This document shows, piece after piece, positions 22,425 to 32,698 of a stretch of 64,000 bases of DNA. The stretch is from Kalmusia sp. IMI 367209 (lineage: Eukaryota; Ascomycota; Dothideomycetes; Pleosporales; Didymosphaeriaceae). A program made the translations under genes and the position numbers. The stretch lies in contig JAPEUQ010000018.1 in NCBI GenBank assembly GCA_027946365.1, positions 372,001 through 436,000 on the forward strand, in the 5' to 3' direction. Each line of letters opens with the position of its first letter. The stretch's first letter is position 1. The notes under the pieces were generated by a model. It worked only from the letters and a program-made list of their open reading frames with translations. It had not been told where the DNA came from and ran no database searches.

Positions 22425-23490
22425 TCACCACTTCGAGATTGTCTCATACTTCCTGTGCGTAGACTCAACCTGTCGCTTGGCCACAAACGAGCGCTTCTTC
22501 ACGACACCTTCCTCCTCATCAATGTCAACGCAGCCTTGCACATTCTGAGTAGAGCAGAGAGGAGCCAGAGTCTTGGTACCCATGTCACAGAACATTCCAT
22601 CGGGACTCACGAAGTCTGGGCCCCAAGAGGTCTCCGAGTTGCACATGTTCTCAGCTTTGTGCGACGTGACGTTTGACATGATGAGCTTCTTCTCCATCCA
22701 TGGGAGGCGCTCACGGTTCGCATTTGTAGATCGCTTATCACCGGGTTTCTCTTGTAATGTAATGTTAGTCTACCAACTGTTAGTGGCAATCCAAGGGAAT
22801 GTATTTACCGCTGATTGGCCCGTTGTCTGGCCCATATCTGGTCCACTTGCAACCTTCTCCATTCTTGGCAACCTCTGGGACATCGTGGCCGTAGGCAGTA
22901 ACTTTGAATTTCAAAGCAGCACTTGGGACGGTTTCGCTGTGATCCTCATCCAGCCAGGTGCACTTTGGAATATACTTCTGTTTCTGATCTTCGTCTAGGT
23001 ATCCTGCCTCTTCGCCTTGCTCGTACCAATTTTGGCCACATTTGTAGCCAATGTCGCCCGTCCAAGCGCCGCCTGGGGTTTCGTCGAACATACTAACAGT
23101 GATCCATGAGATGCAGACCGCGTTCTTTGCTGCGGCCACGCCTATATAGTCCGCGCGTGATCCAGGCGAGAATGAGTCAATAGTAAGTGTTGCAGCATCG
23201 CCGACGTTGACATGGGAACCGTCAGCCTGGCCTAGATAGTTATTAAAAGTATCCCATGCATAAGCATGAGAGATATCTCCGTCCTGAGAAAGATCAGTAC
23301 ATCAAGGCTGAGTTCTGTTGTTCGCCTTGACACTTACCATGCCTGGGTTATCATCACCCGGATTGCCGACTTTGATACGGACGGTGGCTCCCTGGGCGGG
23401 CTTCTCCGGAAGATTGTCCTGTATAAACGAAATGACACCCAGACCCCCTGAAATAAGGCCAATTGCATCGACTACGGCAGCAGCAGACAT
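22425..23490 (-). CDS. Conserved fungal protein of unknown function
   Basis: Three exons, 23490-23338, 23283-22809 and 22750-22425, encode 317 residues; both introns (54 and 58 nt) are GT-AG with frame preserved. The N-terminus (MSAAAVVDAIGLISGGLGVI) is a Gly/Ala-rich hydrophobic segment without a clear signal cleavage site. The middle has DGSHVNVGDAATLTIDSF, then YIGVAAAKNAVCISWITV and AWTGDIGYKCGQNWY. It resembles a family seen in plant-associated Pezizomycotina whose members start with this MSAAAVVDAIGL-type segment. From memory I can name the family resemblance but no function. Cys residues in the last exon (MCNSETSW, FCDMG, LCSTQ, GCVDI) suggest disulfides or metal binding. Confidence 0.72.
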
Positions 23491-24108
23491 GGTGGTAGTA
23501 AGGCTCGAAAGGAGCAGATATTGAGGAGAGGGATTGAGGTGTTCTCAGAATGCAGCCTGAGGATAGTAGTAGCTTCGTCTGATTTCTGGACTTCTGACAC
23601 GCAAGAAGCTGGATCTTATACTTCACGACAGCATCCTTGAACGGAATTCCTTATCTAAGTCGGCGCAGACTTGGACTGATGACGCACGTGTATGATCTGT
23701 ATCATATGGATCAATTTGCAGCTCAACTGTGCCGTTGTGCCTGCAGCTGAGGATTCAGGTGGCCCGAGAGTTTTCGATGCTTGGCGATTCGCCAGGGGGT
23801 ATGCCTTTTTCGTACACTGTTGCTTGAAGAGACGATCGCTATATTCTTCTCAAAACTCCTTCGTGTTTGATGCAGAGTCTGATCTACAGAAGTTCTGAAG
23901 TATTTCCTTATTCGCTATCCTGCTCAGCCTTAGTTGGAATACGCCCCGACATGCTGTCCGCTGTATCCCAAGGATCTCACGGTGTGATCCATCTTTGTTG
24001 CGGACAATGACGAACGATGTTCAAGATATTCCGTGTATCGGTATAGTTCGAGTTGCAGGATGACTCAGCTCATCTTCTCGGCACAACGCAATCTGAGCAC
24101 AACCAGGG

Positions 24109-24266
24109 CGTGATTGGAAATTCCGATACGCCCCGATATTTCTAAAATAAAGGATCTTCATTTTGCCCCGGAAATCTCAAAGTTGAGGATTTCTACAATG
24201 CCCAGAGAATCCTAAAGTGAAGGATTGCTTCATTGCCCCGGAGGCCCATGAGTATAGGATTTCCAC
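24109..24266. repeat. 35-bp tandem repeat, about 4.5 imperfect copies
   Basis: Units of 35 bp begin at about 24109, 24144, 24179, 24214 and 24249 (partial). Each has an AGGAT core near base 10 and, in the full copies, GCCCCGG or GCCCAGA near base 22. Copies are diverged, so this is an old non-coding minisatellite. Confidence 0.7.
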
Positions 24267-24541
24267 GTGGCTGTTCCAAAGCGCTGGCCGTCCACGTGGC
24301 TCTGAACACCGATACTACGTTGAAGCTTGCTTTTAGTTTGGCGCACATACTGAATGGAGACGACGCCAGTCTTTCCAATGCTGCAGTGGTCTGCATAACC
24401 AATGTACATTGGGATGTAAACCAAACCACCAGTCTTTCAATGATCGTCATCCAAGCATGTTAGTCTCGTTTCCAAGTTTTCAATAACGATCTCGCATCTA
24501 CTACAAACGTTACGTCGATCTGTTGATGAAGGTCCGAATTC

Positions 24542-24554
24542 TGCGGCACAGTCA
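24542..24554 (+). promoter_or_regulatory. Shared upstream 13-mer, copy 1
   Basis: TGCGGCACAGTCA, 546 bp before the secreted-protein ATG at 25100. Exact copies lie at 24574 and 25973. Function inferred from position only. Confidence 0.3.
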
Positions 24555-24573
24555 CGGATGAGGCTCCAAGCCC

Positions 24574-24586
24574 TGCGGCACAGTCA
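24574..24586 (+). promoter_or_regulatory. Shared upstream 13-mer, copy 2
   Basis: Second exact TGCGGCACAGTCA, 32 bp after the first start and 514 bp before the ATG at 25100. Confidence 0.3.
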
Positions 24587-25099
24587 ACGATTCGGGATTC
24601 CGGTTGGGGGCGCAAAACCCACGTACAGTGAGAAATATTATCGCGGATTCTGCTTGAGATGGAAACGAAACATGATTATCAGTACAAACATGCTCCTCGT
24701 GCGAGTAATTAGAATGGGCTCTTCGTTTGTGGCAGGAGCGAACGAATTCCCTGTTCCGGAGGTTGCCTTGAGGAAGGAAAGGACGAGAAAGCTGAGAATG
24801 GTCGAAGAGCATTGCCATTTCCACCTACACAGCCACTATAGAGAATTCAGTTCAGTCATGAGAACACCAACAGGCATCAATGCCTCGAGGATGTCTTTGT
24901 TTGATCGGCGATTCAGCGACTCAAATTCTAATGTCCTTTCTCCAATATGACGTAGACGTCATGCTCTGAGCCCAGCATTGGAGTGATATTATTTAAAGGA
25001 ACTGTATTGTGCATACAACTTGATACCAGTAAAAGAAAACCAAAGTTGATACACCAGATCTTTTCCTGATTATCAAGCTCAGAGAACAAGTTGATCATC

Positions 25100-25447
25100 A
25101 TGAAGCTCTCGACCCTCTTGATGGGCACTATTGCCTTCACAGTACCTATGGTACTCGCCGCGCCCAAATTGAACGAAAGACAGAACAACGTACCTAAATG
25201 CGTAGATGGCGGTGAAGGTCCGGCCAACGATTCCTTCGACAAAGGTGGGTCCTATTCACCGATTCATTCGCAGAGTTGATCTAACCAACTGGACGTACTA
25301 GCTGCCGATTGCCAGGACAAATGCTTTCTTAGAGAACAAGCAGATGGGGACAACAAGAATGGTGTTTGCAAGGGCTTTTGCATGAACGTTGGCCACCCTG
25401 CTCCAATCTTCGCGTGCCGCAGTGAGCAAAGATTTATCTCTTCTTGA
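25100..25447 (+). CDS. Small secreted cysteine-rich protein 1
   Basis: Two exons, 25100-25244 and 25302-25447, give 96 residues; the 57-nt intron is GT-AG and keeps frame. A signal peptide (MKLSTLLMGTIAFTVPMVLA) precedes a short hydrophilic mature part with six Cys (in PKCVDGG, ADCQDKCFL, GVCKGFCMN and IFACRSE), enough for three disulfides. No known domain. Size, signal and Cys content are typical of effector candidates and of small antimicrobial-like proteins; neither can be chosen from sequence. The 13-mer TGCGGCACAGTCA occurs twice upstream. Confidence 0.72.
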
Positions 25448-26140
25448 GATTGAGTTCCTCCTTGCTGACACTTTACAAAGCTTCTTGGCCGTCTACTTAG
25501 GCCCGGTACGATATGGGCTCTCTGCTTTTGATAGCAAGTTGAAGCTCAAGGGAGATCTACACACCAATTTTGTGCATACTGCAGCCTATTCGATTACTTG
25601 TTGTATATTAGTCAATGAAGAGTCTTTACATGGATTTACGCCAGAAGTGATTCTATCATTTATGGTATGTGTAATGTTGCCGAGGTGTTGAATGATAGCA
25701 TATACTTGTAGTAAACACAAGGCGTCAGCCTTATTGGCGAAGCAAGGCGTATATAAACTTCAAACATCATCCTGTAGTATCATCATTTGCAAAATCTCAG
25801 CCTCGTTCAAACTTGACATAAGCTGCTAAATCTTAGTATGTTTCAAATAAATAATCTTAGACCGGTGACTTGGTGATCTGCTTTAGTATAAGCTGTTCTT
25901 GTGTGGCCCCCAACGCGACTGGCCATTGTTAGAATTCCGTGGTGTTGATCGTCGGGCGTATAACACAGACCTTGCGGCACAGTCACCGCCGCCGATCATG
26001 ACGCACTACCTAAGCTCAGCCTCACCTCAAAGCTGCTTTCACGCCGGACTATGAAGATTTATATTTCCAGTACTCAATTGTGTTCGCATGCGCCCAGATA
26101 ATTTTACATCTTACCAGCAAAATCGCAGGTGAACACCACA
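25448..26140. other. Intergenic region upstream of secreted protein 2
   Basis: Three-prime flank of secreted protein 1 and promoter of secreted protein 2. It holds the third copy of TGCGGCACAGTCA at 25973-25985. A 100-codon ORF at 25389-25691 has no ATG-based or domain support. Confidence 0.4.
25973..25985 (+). promoter_or_regulatory. Shared upstream 13-mer, copy 3
   Basis: Exact TGCGGCACAGTCA 168 bp before the ATG of the second small secreted protein at 26141. Confidence 0.35.
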
Positions 26141-26603
26141 ATGCTCAAGCAACTCTCATCACTAGCACTTCTCCCTGCGCTCACATTGGGAGCGGACGAG
26201 CCTAACGATGGGTAAGTTTCACCCGCAATAGGTATCCGTGACGCAAGCAATTTCTAATTTTCTTCCAGCAACCGAAACATGACCGTCGCCTTCTTCAGCG
26301 ACAAGGAATCCACATCATGCGACAGCGCAGATACCTCTAAAGCCATCGTTCTCACTAAGGGACGCGTTTGATAAGGATAAGTATCCTTGGTTCGAGACGA
26401 GCTGTCAGACAAAGGAGGGGGGACAGTGCAGGACGTTGCCGAATGCCATCAAAAGTTTTGGGTTGAATAGGGCGGAGGAGTATAATAAAGGGCATGGGGG
26501 GTGCGAGACGTGGGCGTACATGGGTGCTGCTGCACACTTGAAGGGGTGGTCTTTGGGTTTGGTTGGTACGGTGGTGTGCGCTACGATGTTTTTGTTACTA
26601 TAG
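26141..26603 (+). CDS. Small secreted, probably GPI-anchored protein 2
   Basis: Exons 26141-26211 and 26269-26603. The first exon encodes a signal peptide (MLKQLSSLALLPALTLGA). The mature part has four Cys (ESTSCDS, ETSCQTKEGGQC, GGCETW), and the protein ends in a hydrophobic tail (LVGTVVCATMFLLL) like a GPI-attachment signal. The reading frame breaks at 26359-26361: read as is, it stops at a TGA at 26368. Removing one G from that GGG gives continuous coding to the TAG at 26601-26603, about 134 residues. No known domain. Candidate cell-surface or effector-like protein; either an assembly error or a true frameshift. Confidence 0.55.
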
Positions 26604-28560
26604 GAGGGCCTGGAAGATGGCGAAGATGGCGAAGATGTATAGTATGAGTGGGTTACGTTGGTGTTCAGTTATATCCAAGACGAGCTCAAGACGTTAGATA
26701 CCATAGGTCGTGTATGAGAAGTTGTAGATTAGCGTTCAAGAAGGCATCTGTGGGCGACAATCAGTTCATTACCTGTGAATTACAGAATTGAACTTAGTAC
26801 GGTATTACCATAAGAGAGTTAGCTTAAATAAGCCCTCGTAACTTTGAAGATATACATATAGAAAGCTTATCATTATTAAACTTTTCTGAATACTCAAGAT
26901 ATTGTAGCTTGAAAAGCAGCCCAAATACTCTGCACTCAATTACCTCTGAATTACCTCTTCTACGATAGCCTTGTCTCACGGATACTCTTCCGTTGCCGCT
27001 GCAGGCGAGATATTGTTACTGAATAGCGAAAGGCTCCAGCCAGAAGCCACTACCGATACCGAAGACGGACCGCTCTCAGCGGCGTCTTCCGAAAGTGGAG
27101 GAGTCGTTACATGCGGCACGATGTCAGAACCGTTCAGTGGCGCAATGATCAACAAGCTTGTCACCCCAGAAGCAGTATAGCCACGTGCTCTCGGGTCAAA
27201 TATGATACGAGTTCTTATGCAGACGGTACGGTACACGCTTCCGAGAACGATCATGGAAGGTGCACCGAGTCTCCGAAAAGCACGGTCGGCGATAGCCTAC
27301 GCTTTGCCGATACGTGAGCGGTGAAGTCTACTGAAGGTATATCTGATCTTACCTTGACTAGAATATACGCCCAAGATAATAATCATACCGTGACTACTCC
27401 CACCACCCATGACAAAAAAATTACCACTTGTACTAATCTCCACGTCGTCGATAAGCACCCACACCCACATCCTTTCTACACTTCCTTCTGTGGTCTTCCC
27501 ATTGCCCCGAGCCCAACTACATGTCCTGCTCCCGAAGTCCGGGAACACGGTCTGCACGAAGGGGCCAGCACCCTTGCGACGCGGCTCGCACGCCTCGGAG
27601 GATTCTAGACGATGCGAGACGGCGGACGGGAGGCACGCGAGTGGCACGGCCTGGCGGCCGGTCGCGGCCTGAACCGTGGGGAGCGTGTGCCTGACGCTGT
27701 GGGGGGCTACGGGGAGATCGTACGGATGGGGAAGGAGATGACGTGGAACGGGGCGGGTTTGCATGTCGTGGGTGCTGCTGAGTCAAAATGACATGCCTAC
27801 TCTCCGAGCGGTAGGAAAATCCGATGGCGTGTAGAACGTGGTGACAGTGTAAATGGATGAGCGAGAGTGAGTGCGTGCTGTTGTATGCCCAGAGCCGTAC
27901 AATACAGACAAGCATCGAAACCTAGGGGTATTATATCACAGAAAATAGTAACAAGATGTTTAACGATTTAGATCACAACTCCATTCATTCTTCCAACTCT
28001 CCTAAGTGACAGAAAACACGAATCGCGTGGTGCGTCGTAGTGAATAAACTCTTCCCTCGCGCGCAACCGCGCCCCACGCCGTCCCTCCCACCCTTCCAGC
28101 GCAAGTCGCCTCCAAAGCACACAGTGCTGCACGTGCGTTGCGCGCCTCCAAATCCAAGTACAACCGGGACGTAACCCTCTAGACTATTAAGAGCGCAGAT
28201 AGATACCGACAGTCCAACGCCAAAAGTAAGCGCGACAGGGTAAAAAGAAGAGTAAACTCAGAGAGCGTAAGGCATAACGGGCGGAGACGTAACAAGAGAA
28301 AACGGGCGACAGTATTGTGTGATAGTATGTGATGAGTTATGTGACGACGACGTACAGTAACGGCGGTGGTAGAGGTTCGGCGGGGCTCGGGCATGCATGC
28401 AGGCCTTTATGTAACAATTCAGAAGATGAAACCGCGGAACGCCGCAGACCTGACCCCTTGTGCCAAGCCCTGAACCCCCGTCTTAAAACGACTAGTTATC
28501 TTACAACGGCTCTCGGGAGCCCGATCTAGAAAGGATGGAATGGAAGAGTGTGCACGTAGG
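26604..28560. other. Long intergenic region with GC-rich island
   Basis: Nearly 2 kb with no supportable gene. A GC-rich block (about 27530-27770) keeps overlapping ORFs open on both strands (27297-27764 minus, 27517-27915 minus, 27612-27791 plus), which is expected of composition. A 92-codon minus ORF (26976-27254) starts with ATG but has no domain. Confidence 0.4.
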
Positions 28561-30868
28561 TCATATCCAGCCGTTTGCTGGAGGACTACGCGCCATTGTG
28601 CCGGCGCCGAGGGGTATCCGTGCCGTGGGCGAGGGTGATGCGGTCGATCGTGGCGAGTTTGAGCGCGAGCCTTGGAGATTGGGCACGGCTGGTGAAGTGG
28701 GCGAGGCGGTCGAGGCGGGTGAGATAGGGTTCATTCGCAGACCACTGAGCGCGGGTCGTTGTGGTACAGGAGGTTGGGGCACATTTGGAGGGGGCCCTGG
28801 CAAGGCGGACCGAGGAGTCGGTGGGAGGATCTTCTCCCGTTGATCTTGGAGATAGGTGGCTGGGGAGAGGACGGGGAAAGCAGGAGTCTTCCCGGGACTC
28901 AGCTTAGCGGGTGAAGAGAGTGTGGGTTTCGGAGGCTGAGGGAAGCTGACCGCCTGTAGAAGTTCTCCTCCGGAGCTAGATGACGAAGAGCTGTTTGACG
29001 GTGCCTGGATTGGAAGTCCAAGAGTCTCGACACTAGATTCGCTGTCATCGCGTCGAAGGCGAGGCACGGGGGGTTGGGCATCCCGTTCGGCCTTTGTGCA
29101 AGTCGCGGCGGCGAGAGAGTCGCTGGCGCAACTGAGAACCGGAGACCAATCTGCACTGTTGCGCTGCTATCGGTACTTTGATTGCGGCCATGGCGATTCG
29201 AGAAAAGAGGTGGTGGCTTCACAAGAAAGCTGAATGCCTCGCTCACATCGGTTACAGACTTGGTGTCGCCAATGGAACTCCGGCGGTTTTGACGTCTTAG
29301 TGCTAGCTTCGAGAACTTGCCATCTGCACCCGCAGATTTGGGTGGACTGTAAACAGTAGCAGGCAGACGGGGGACATCCTCCGCTCGTGTGGGGAATAGC
29401 GAATAGTTGGACTTGTTGCGCCTGTGTAGACCTGTGGTGCCATCCTGTTGCTCTGCGAAGAATCCAGTCTGGACCGGGTCTGGTGGTAGCGGCCACTTTG
29501 TGGGATCGACGGGACCATTAGGCCTAGCTGAAGCAGGAGTGAGTGGGCGCTGCGGTCGATCAAAGTACCCTGGCTCGAAGTCGAATCTGTTCTTTTCTGG
29601 GCCGACGTCGATGAGACCTTGCCTGCTCTCCGGACGACGTCCCCCTTGTAGAGCCAGTGGCCCACTGATGTTCATTTCCAGATCGCTAGGACCGAACAAG
29701 CGAAGCCTTGGGCGCCTCTGTCTGGATTGAGAGTTCATCTCGCTCATAGGCTTAATGACTAGGCGAGTAGCGTTGACACGAAGGAACAGATGGACGAAGG
29801 CGATGACCAAGCCAGAGGTAAAGAGGGCGACTTCGGCGATTCTAGACGTAGCGTAGGTGCTGTTAAAGTCTTTCCGGTGAGCTTGTACTTCCACCGGCAT
29901 GACCAAGGTCTACACTTCGTTAGTTTGTGTTCTCAGCCAACTTTCAAGGTCGTAACATACGTATAACAATGCGGCCATAACCAGATAGTAGCACATTCGC
30001 GAAGCTGCAATTCGCTGATTCGGGTCCACGTTCGAAGTCCGCATCAGCTGGATGCTGATGATTGCCGCAAGTATCAGAAACATGCTGACGAGTATAACGA
30101 GAAGTACAAGCATGAGAAGTTCGTAGCGCATCGGAAACCAGATCAGACTCGCAATGCATCGGTTGTACATGGGCCAGGCAACAGTGGGCATCCAAGTCAG
30201 TAGCACTAGGAACGCGATGATTCCAATGCAAATCGTCGTAGTCCATTTCCCCTTTGGGTGCGAACCGTTCGGCTTTGAGGGCGCGGATTGCCATATCGAC
30301 GCCAAATACTAGAGTTATGATACCCAAGAGGAAGATCGCTTCGCAAGTCAGCCAAGTCAGGATTTGATGATTCAATTTACGCACCGGGCAGCGTGATCAT
30401 AGCCAGTCCTCGACAATGGTTAGATAAAACACTACTGAGAGAAGTGCTCTGCACTGCTACAAATATAATTTGTTGTATAACCGCACCGCAAGCCAGTACG
30501 AGTGGGAATGTCTCCGCAGGATGGACGTTTCGGAGCGCGCTGAATCGTCTAGCAATCGTTAGTTTTGGATATCGCAAACCTTGCGCTGCCACCTACTGTC
30601 TCCTCAAGGGCACCTGTAGTAAAGCTGCCCTCTTCGCGTCCGAAAGTATTCGATGGACCGTTAACAGTGCCAATGCCAGACTGAAAGCGCCCAGGGTCAG
30701 ATGCATCGTCCGCAGCGTCTGAACCTGTGCGAGCTTGAGGTTCGCAATCAAAGCTCTGGTCTCATTTTGCGCAGTCCATGGGGTCTCACGGACGGCCGAT
30801 ACGTTGAGGGTCATATTGAAGTGCGACCGGGCGTCGAGGTGAGGATGTCGGAGGCCCCATTCTTCCAT
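28561..30868 (-). CDS. Seven-transmembrane receptor-like protein
   Basis: Exons 30868-30597, 30548-30385, 30338-29961 and 29909-28561 (introns 46-51 nt). The N-terminal about 50 residues carry three N-glycosylation sequons and precede seven hydrophobic segments. These include TLGAFSLALALLTV, FPLVLACGAVIQQIIFVAV, FLLGIITLVFGVDMAI, IGIIAFLVLLTWMPTVAW, LLMLVLLVILVSMFLILA and EVALFTSGLVIAFVHLFLRV. A long Ser/Pro-rich cytoplasmic tail follows. The topology is that of a fungal G-protein-coupled receptor, but no ligand or class can be named. Exon 3 needs one base fewer in the GGG at 30256-30258 (plus strand) to join TM3 and TM4. In exon 4 the tail switches frame between about 29246 and 29140: either an extra intron (29246-29167, 80 nt, GTGAGC to ATAG) or a one-base deletion. 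Confidence 0.65.
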
Positions 30869-31474
30869 CTTTCCAGCTCCTACAGGGAAATATACAAGAA
30901 GGTAGTTCGTCTCGCTGGGAACCAGCAGCGGCTGTAAAGAAGGAAAAATTCACGTATTCATGGAGGCAGAACCGACGGACACTGAACAAGAGATCGTAAC
31001 CTGTTCAGCTTCAGTCGTCAATTGTGCCTGAACCTGCCAGCAGTGAGAAAGGAAAGGTAAAGAGCGTAGGCATGAAAGCGTGGAGCCAGGAGTGAGCGAT
31101 GAGACGTCAAACAGTATTTGTGGAAACCTGGACTTGGACCAGTAGCGCGGGGTTTCGAGACAGCGGTCCTGAGGCGTCTGTCATTCCGCTGGCTTGTGTG
31201 GGAGCATTGGCGCCCTCCGAATCTGGTCTTATGAGAGGCCATAGCTACGCACGCTAACTTGACGCGGGTTTCAACATCATGCAACCCGCGTGCCCCGGGA
31301 TGCCTGGGCGGCGGGAGCAGCGAGACCCGTTCGGAGACCATTGCACTGGAAGCTCCACGCAGCCACAGGACGCGCACTTGTGGAGATTGGCTGTGCTCGA
31401 CAGTGCGCTATCCAAGCGTACCCGCCGCTTAGGTATTTGATATCATACTAAGGATGTTCTCGACTGCGTCACGT
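30869..31474. other. Promoter region of the receptor-like gene
   Basis: Upstream of the receptor-like gene. A 119-codon minus ORF (31018-31377) has no domain. Confidence 0.35.
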
Positions 31475-31780
31475 CTACAGGTAGGCCTTTGAAGCTGTGT
31501 CAGTAACGGACGCTCCGTCATACCTCAGCGCTTCTTCAAATCGCAATGGTTTCGTTTCTGCCGTTAAGTCCATTTTTAGAGACTTGGAACCGTTGTCGGG
31601 CGCGTTGAGAAACCAGACACTCGGCGAGGCGAGTGCTGGCCGGCTATGGTGAGGTGGGAGAGCTTGGGGGTGAGGTTGTGACGTTGTTGGATTTAGATGT
31701 GTGTCAGCCTCTCGCTTCAGGGATCTTTGAGACAACACGTCAATGCGGCGCGTCTCCACGACCTCCGGCAGGGGATGCAT
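31475..31780 (-). CDS. Hypothetical protein, possible short gene
   Basis: A 101-codon ORF from the ATG at 31780. It has a Pro/His-rich middle and an amphipathic C-terminal half (PLRFEEALRYDGASVTDTAS). No signal peptide, domain or splice evidence. It may be a small gene, a terminal exon or a chance ORF. Confidence 0.22.
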   Translation of the reverse strand: MHPLPEVVETRRIDVLSQRSLKREADTHLNPTTSQPHPQALPPHHSRPALASPSVWFLNAPDNGSKSLKMDLTAETKPLRFEEALRYDGASVTDTASKAYL

Positions 31781-32698
31781 GATATTAGAGAAGCGTACTA
31801 ATAGCCTGTATGGGCTTAGAAACGCACCCAAATCGCTCCGATTGGTGCAATCAATGAACTAGAATCAACGAGGCTCGCGCGCGAGCGTGATCTGCTCAAG
31901 GGACAGACGCGCCCTGCATCGCGAGAAGAGAGAATACGTCGAAAGCGCCTCTGTTGAGAGCAGTAGTTTGCAAGTTAGCCCTGCTTTCCATTGGAGACAG
32001 ACTACCTTCGGCGTCATATAAATGTGTGCGATCCAAACTTAGCACTTGATCACGCGTTTGTGATGAACTTGCATTCACAGAATCGAGACTCAGTCAATAT
32101 GACAAAGCCGCTTGATAGGCACCACCTCTGCACTGCCATTGCACCAGTATGCTAGGCAGTGTCATAATAGCACACCCTTTAATGTTGCCAGATAGCCACA
32201 GTGCCGGACGCCCGTGAGTTCAGCGGGTGGCGGCCCATCCAGCGAAAGCTTGGCTCTTCCGACGTCTCACGAAGCGCTCTTTTGGGTAGGCGGCATCACA
32301 GTTCAAGCTCGCGTAGCATCCCCGGTCGCCTCTACGCATGAGAGGCAGCACGCGAGGATTTCTTCCAGAACATCGCTCTTGCCTTCTACCGTGGTGGAGG
32401 TTCTGGTACGACGTGCTCCAGTGCAAACAGCCGGTCATGCACCTGATAACGGCTGCGCATATTGGCAGTTTTGTGTGGGTGTGTGAGTGTGAGGGTGGCA
32501 TAAATGGAGGTTACGGAGATCAGCACGGATTGGATTGTCTATGTCTCTTTGCTAACGGAGCGTAACGGAGGGTATCATGTTGAATGAGGCTTTTTGAGGT
32601 GTGCACGCCACGATGAGGTGCGTATGGGTGATAAATTTGCCTGTTCATGTTGGCTCGCTGCAACTCGCCGTCATGTCTTCATGCGCATCGCTTTGCCC
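31781..32698. other. Intergenic region
   Basis: No supportable gene. A perfect 14-bp palindrome, GCTCGCGCGCGAGC, sits at 31873-31886. Small ORFs on both strands lack domains. Confidence 0.4.

Larger units (their letters stand above)
23491..25099. other. Long intergenic region with minisatellite
   Basis: About 1.6 kb without a supportable gene. It contains a 35-bp tandem repeat (24109-24266) and two copies of TGCGGCACAGTCA (24542-24554, 24574-24586), listed separately. ORFs such as 24558-24950 have no domain. Confidence 0.45.

Noticed and set aside
26976..27254. 92-codon minus ORF with ATG
   Set aside because: No domain, no nearby splice partner; could be chance.
27297..27915. Two overlapping minus ORFs of 132-155 codons
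   Set aside because: GC-rich stretch open in several frames, no domain, no signal peptide, no splice support.
31873..31886. Palindrome GCTCGCGCGCGAGC
   Set aside because: Short GC palindrome with no surrounding structure or gene context; not enough for a regulatory claim.
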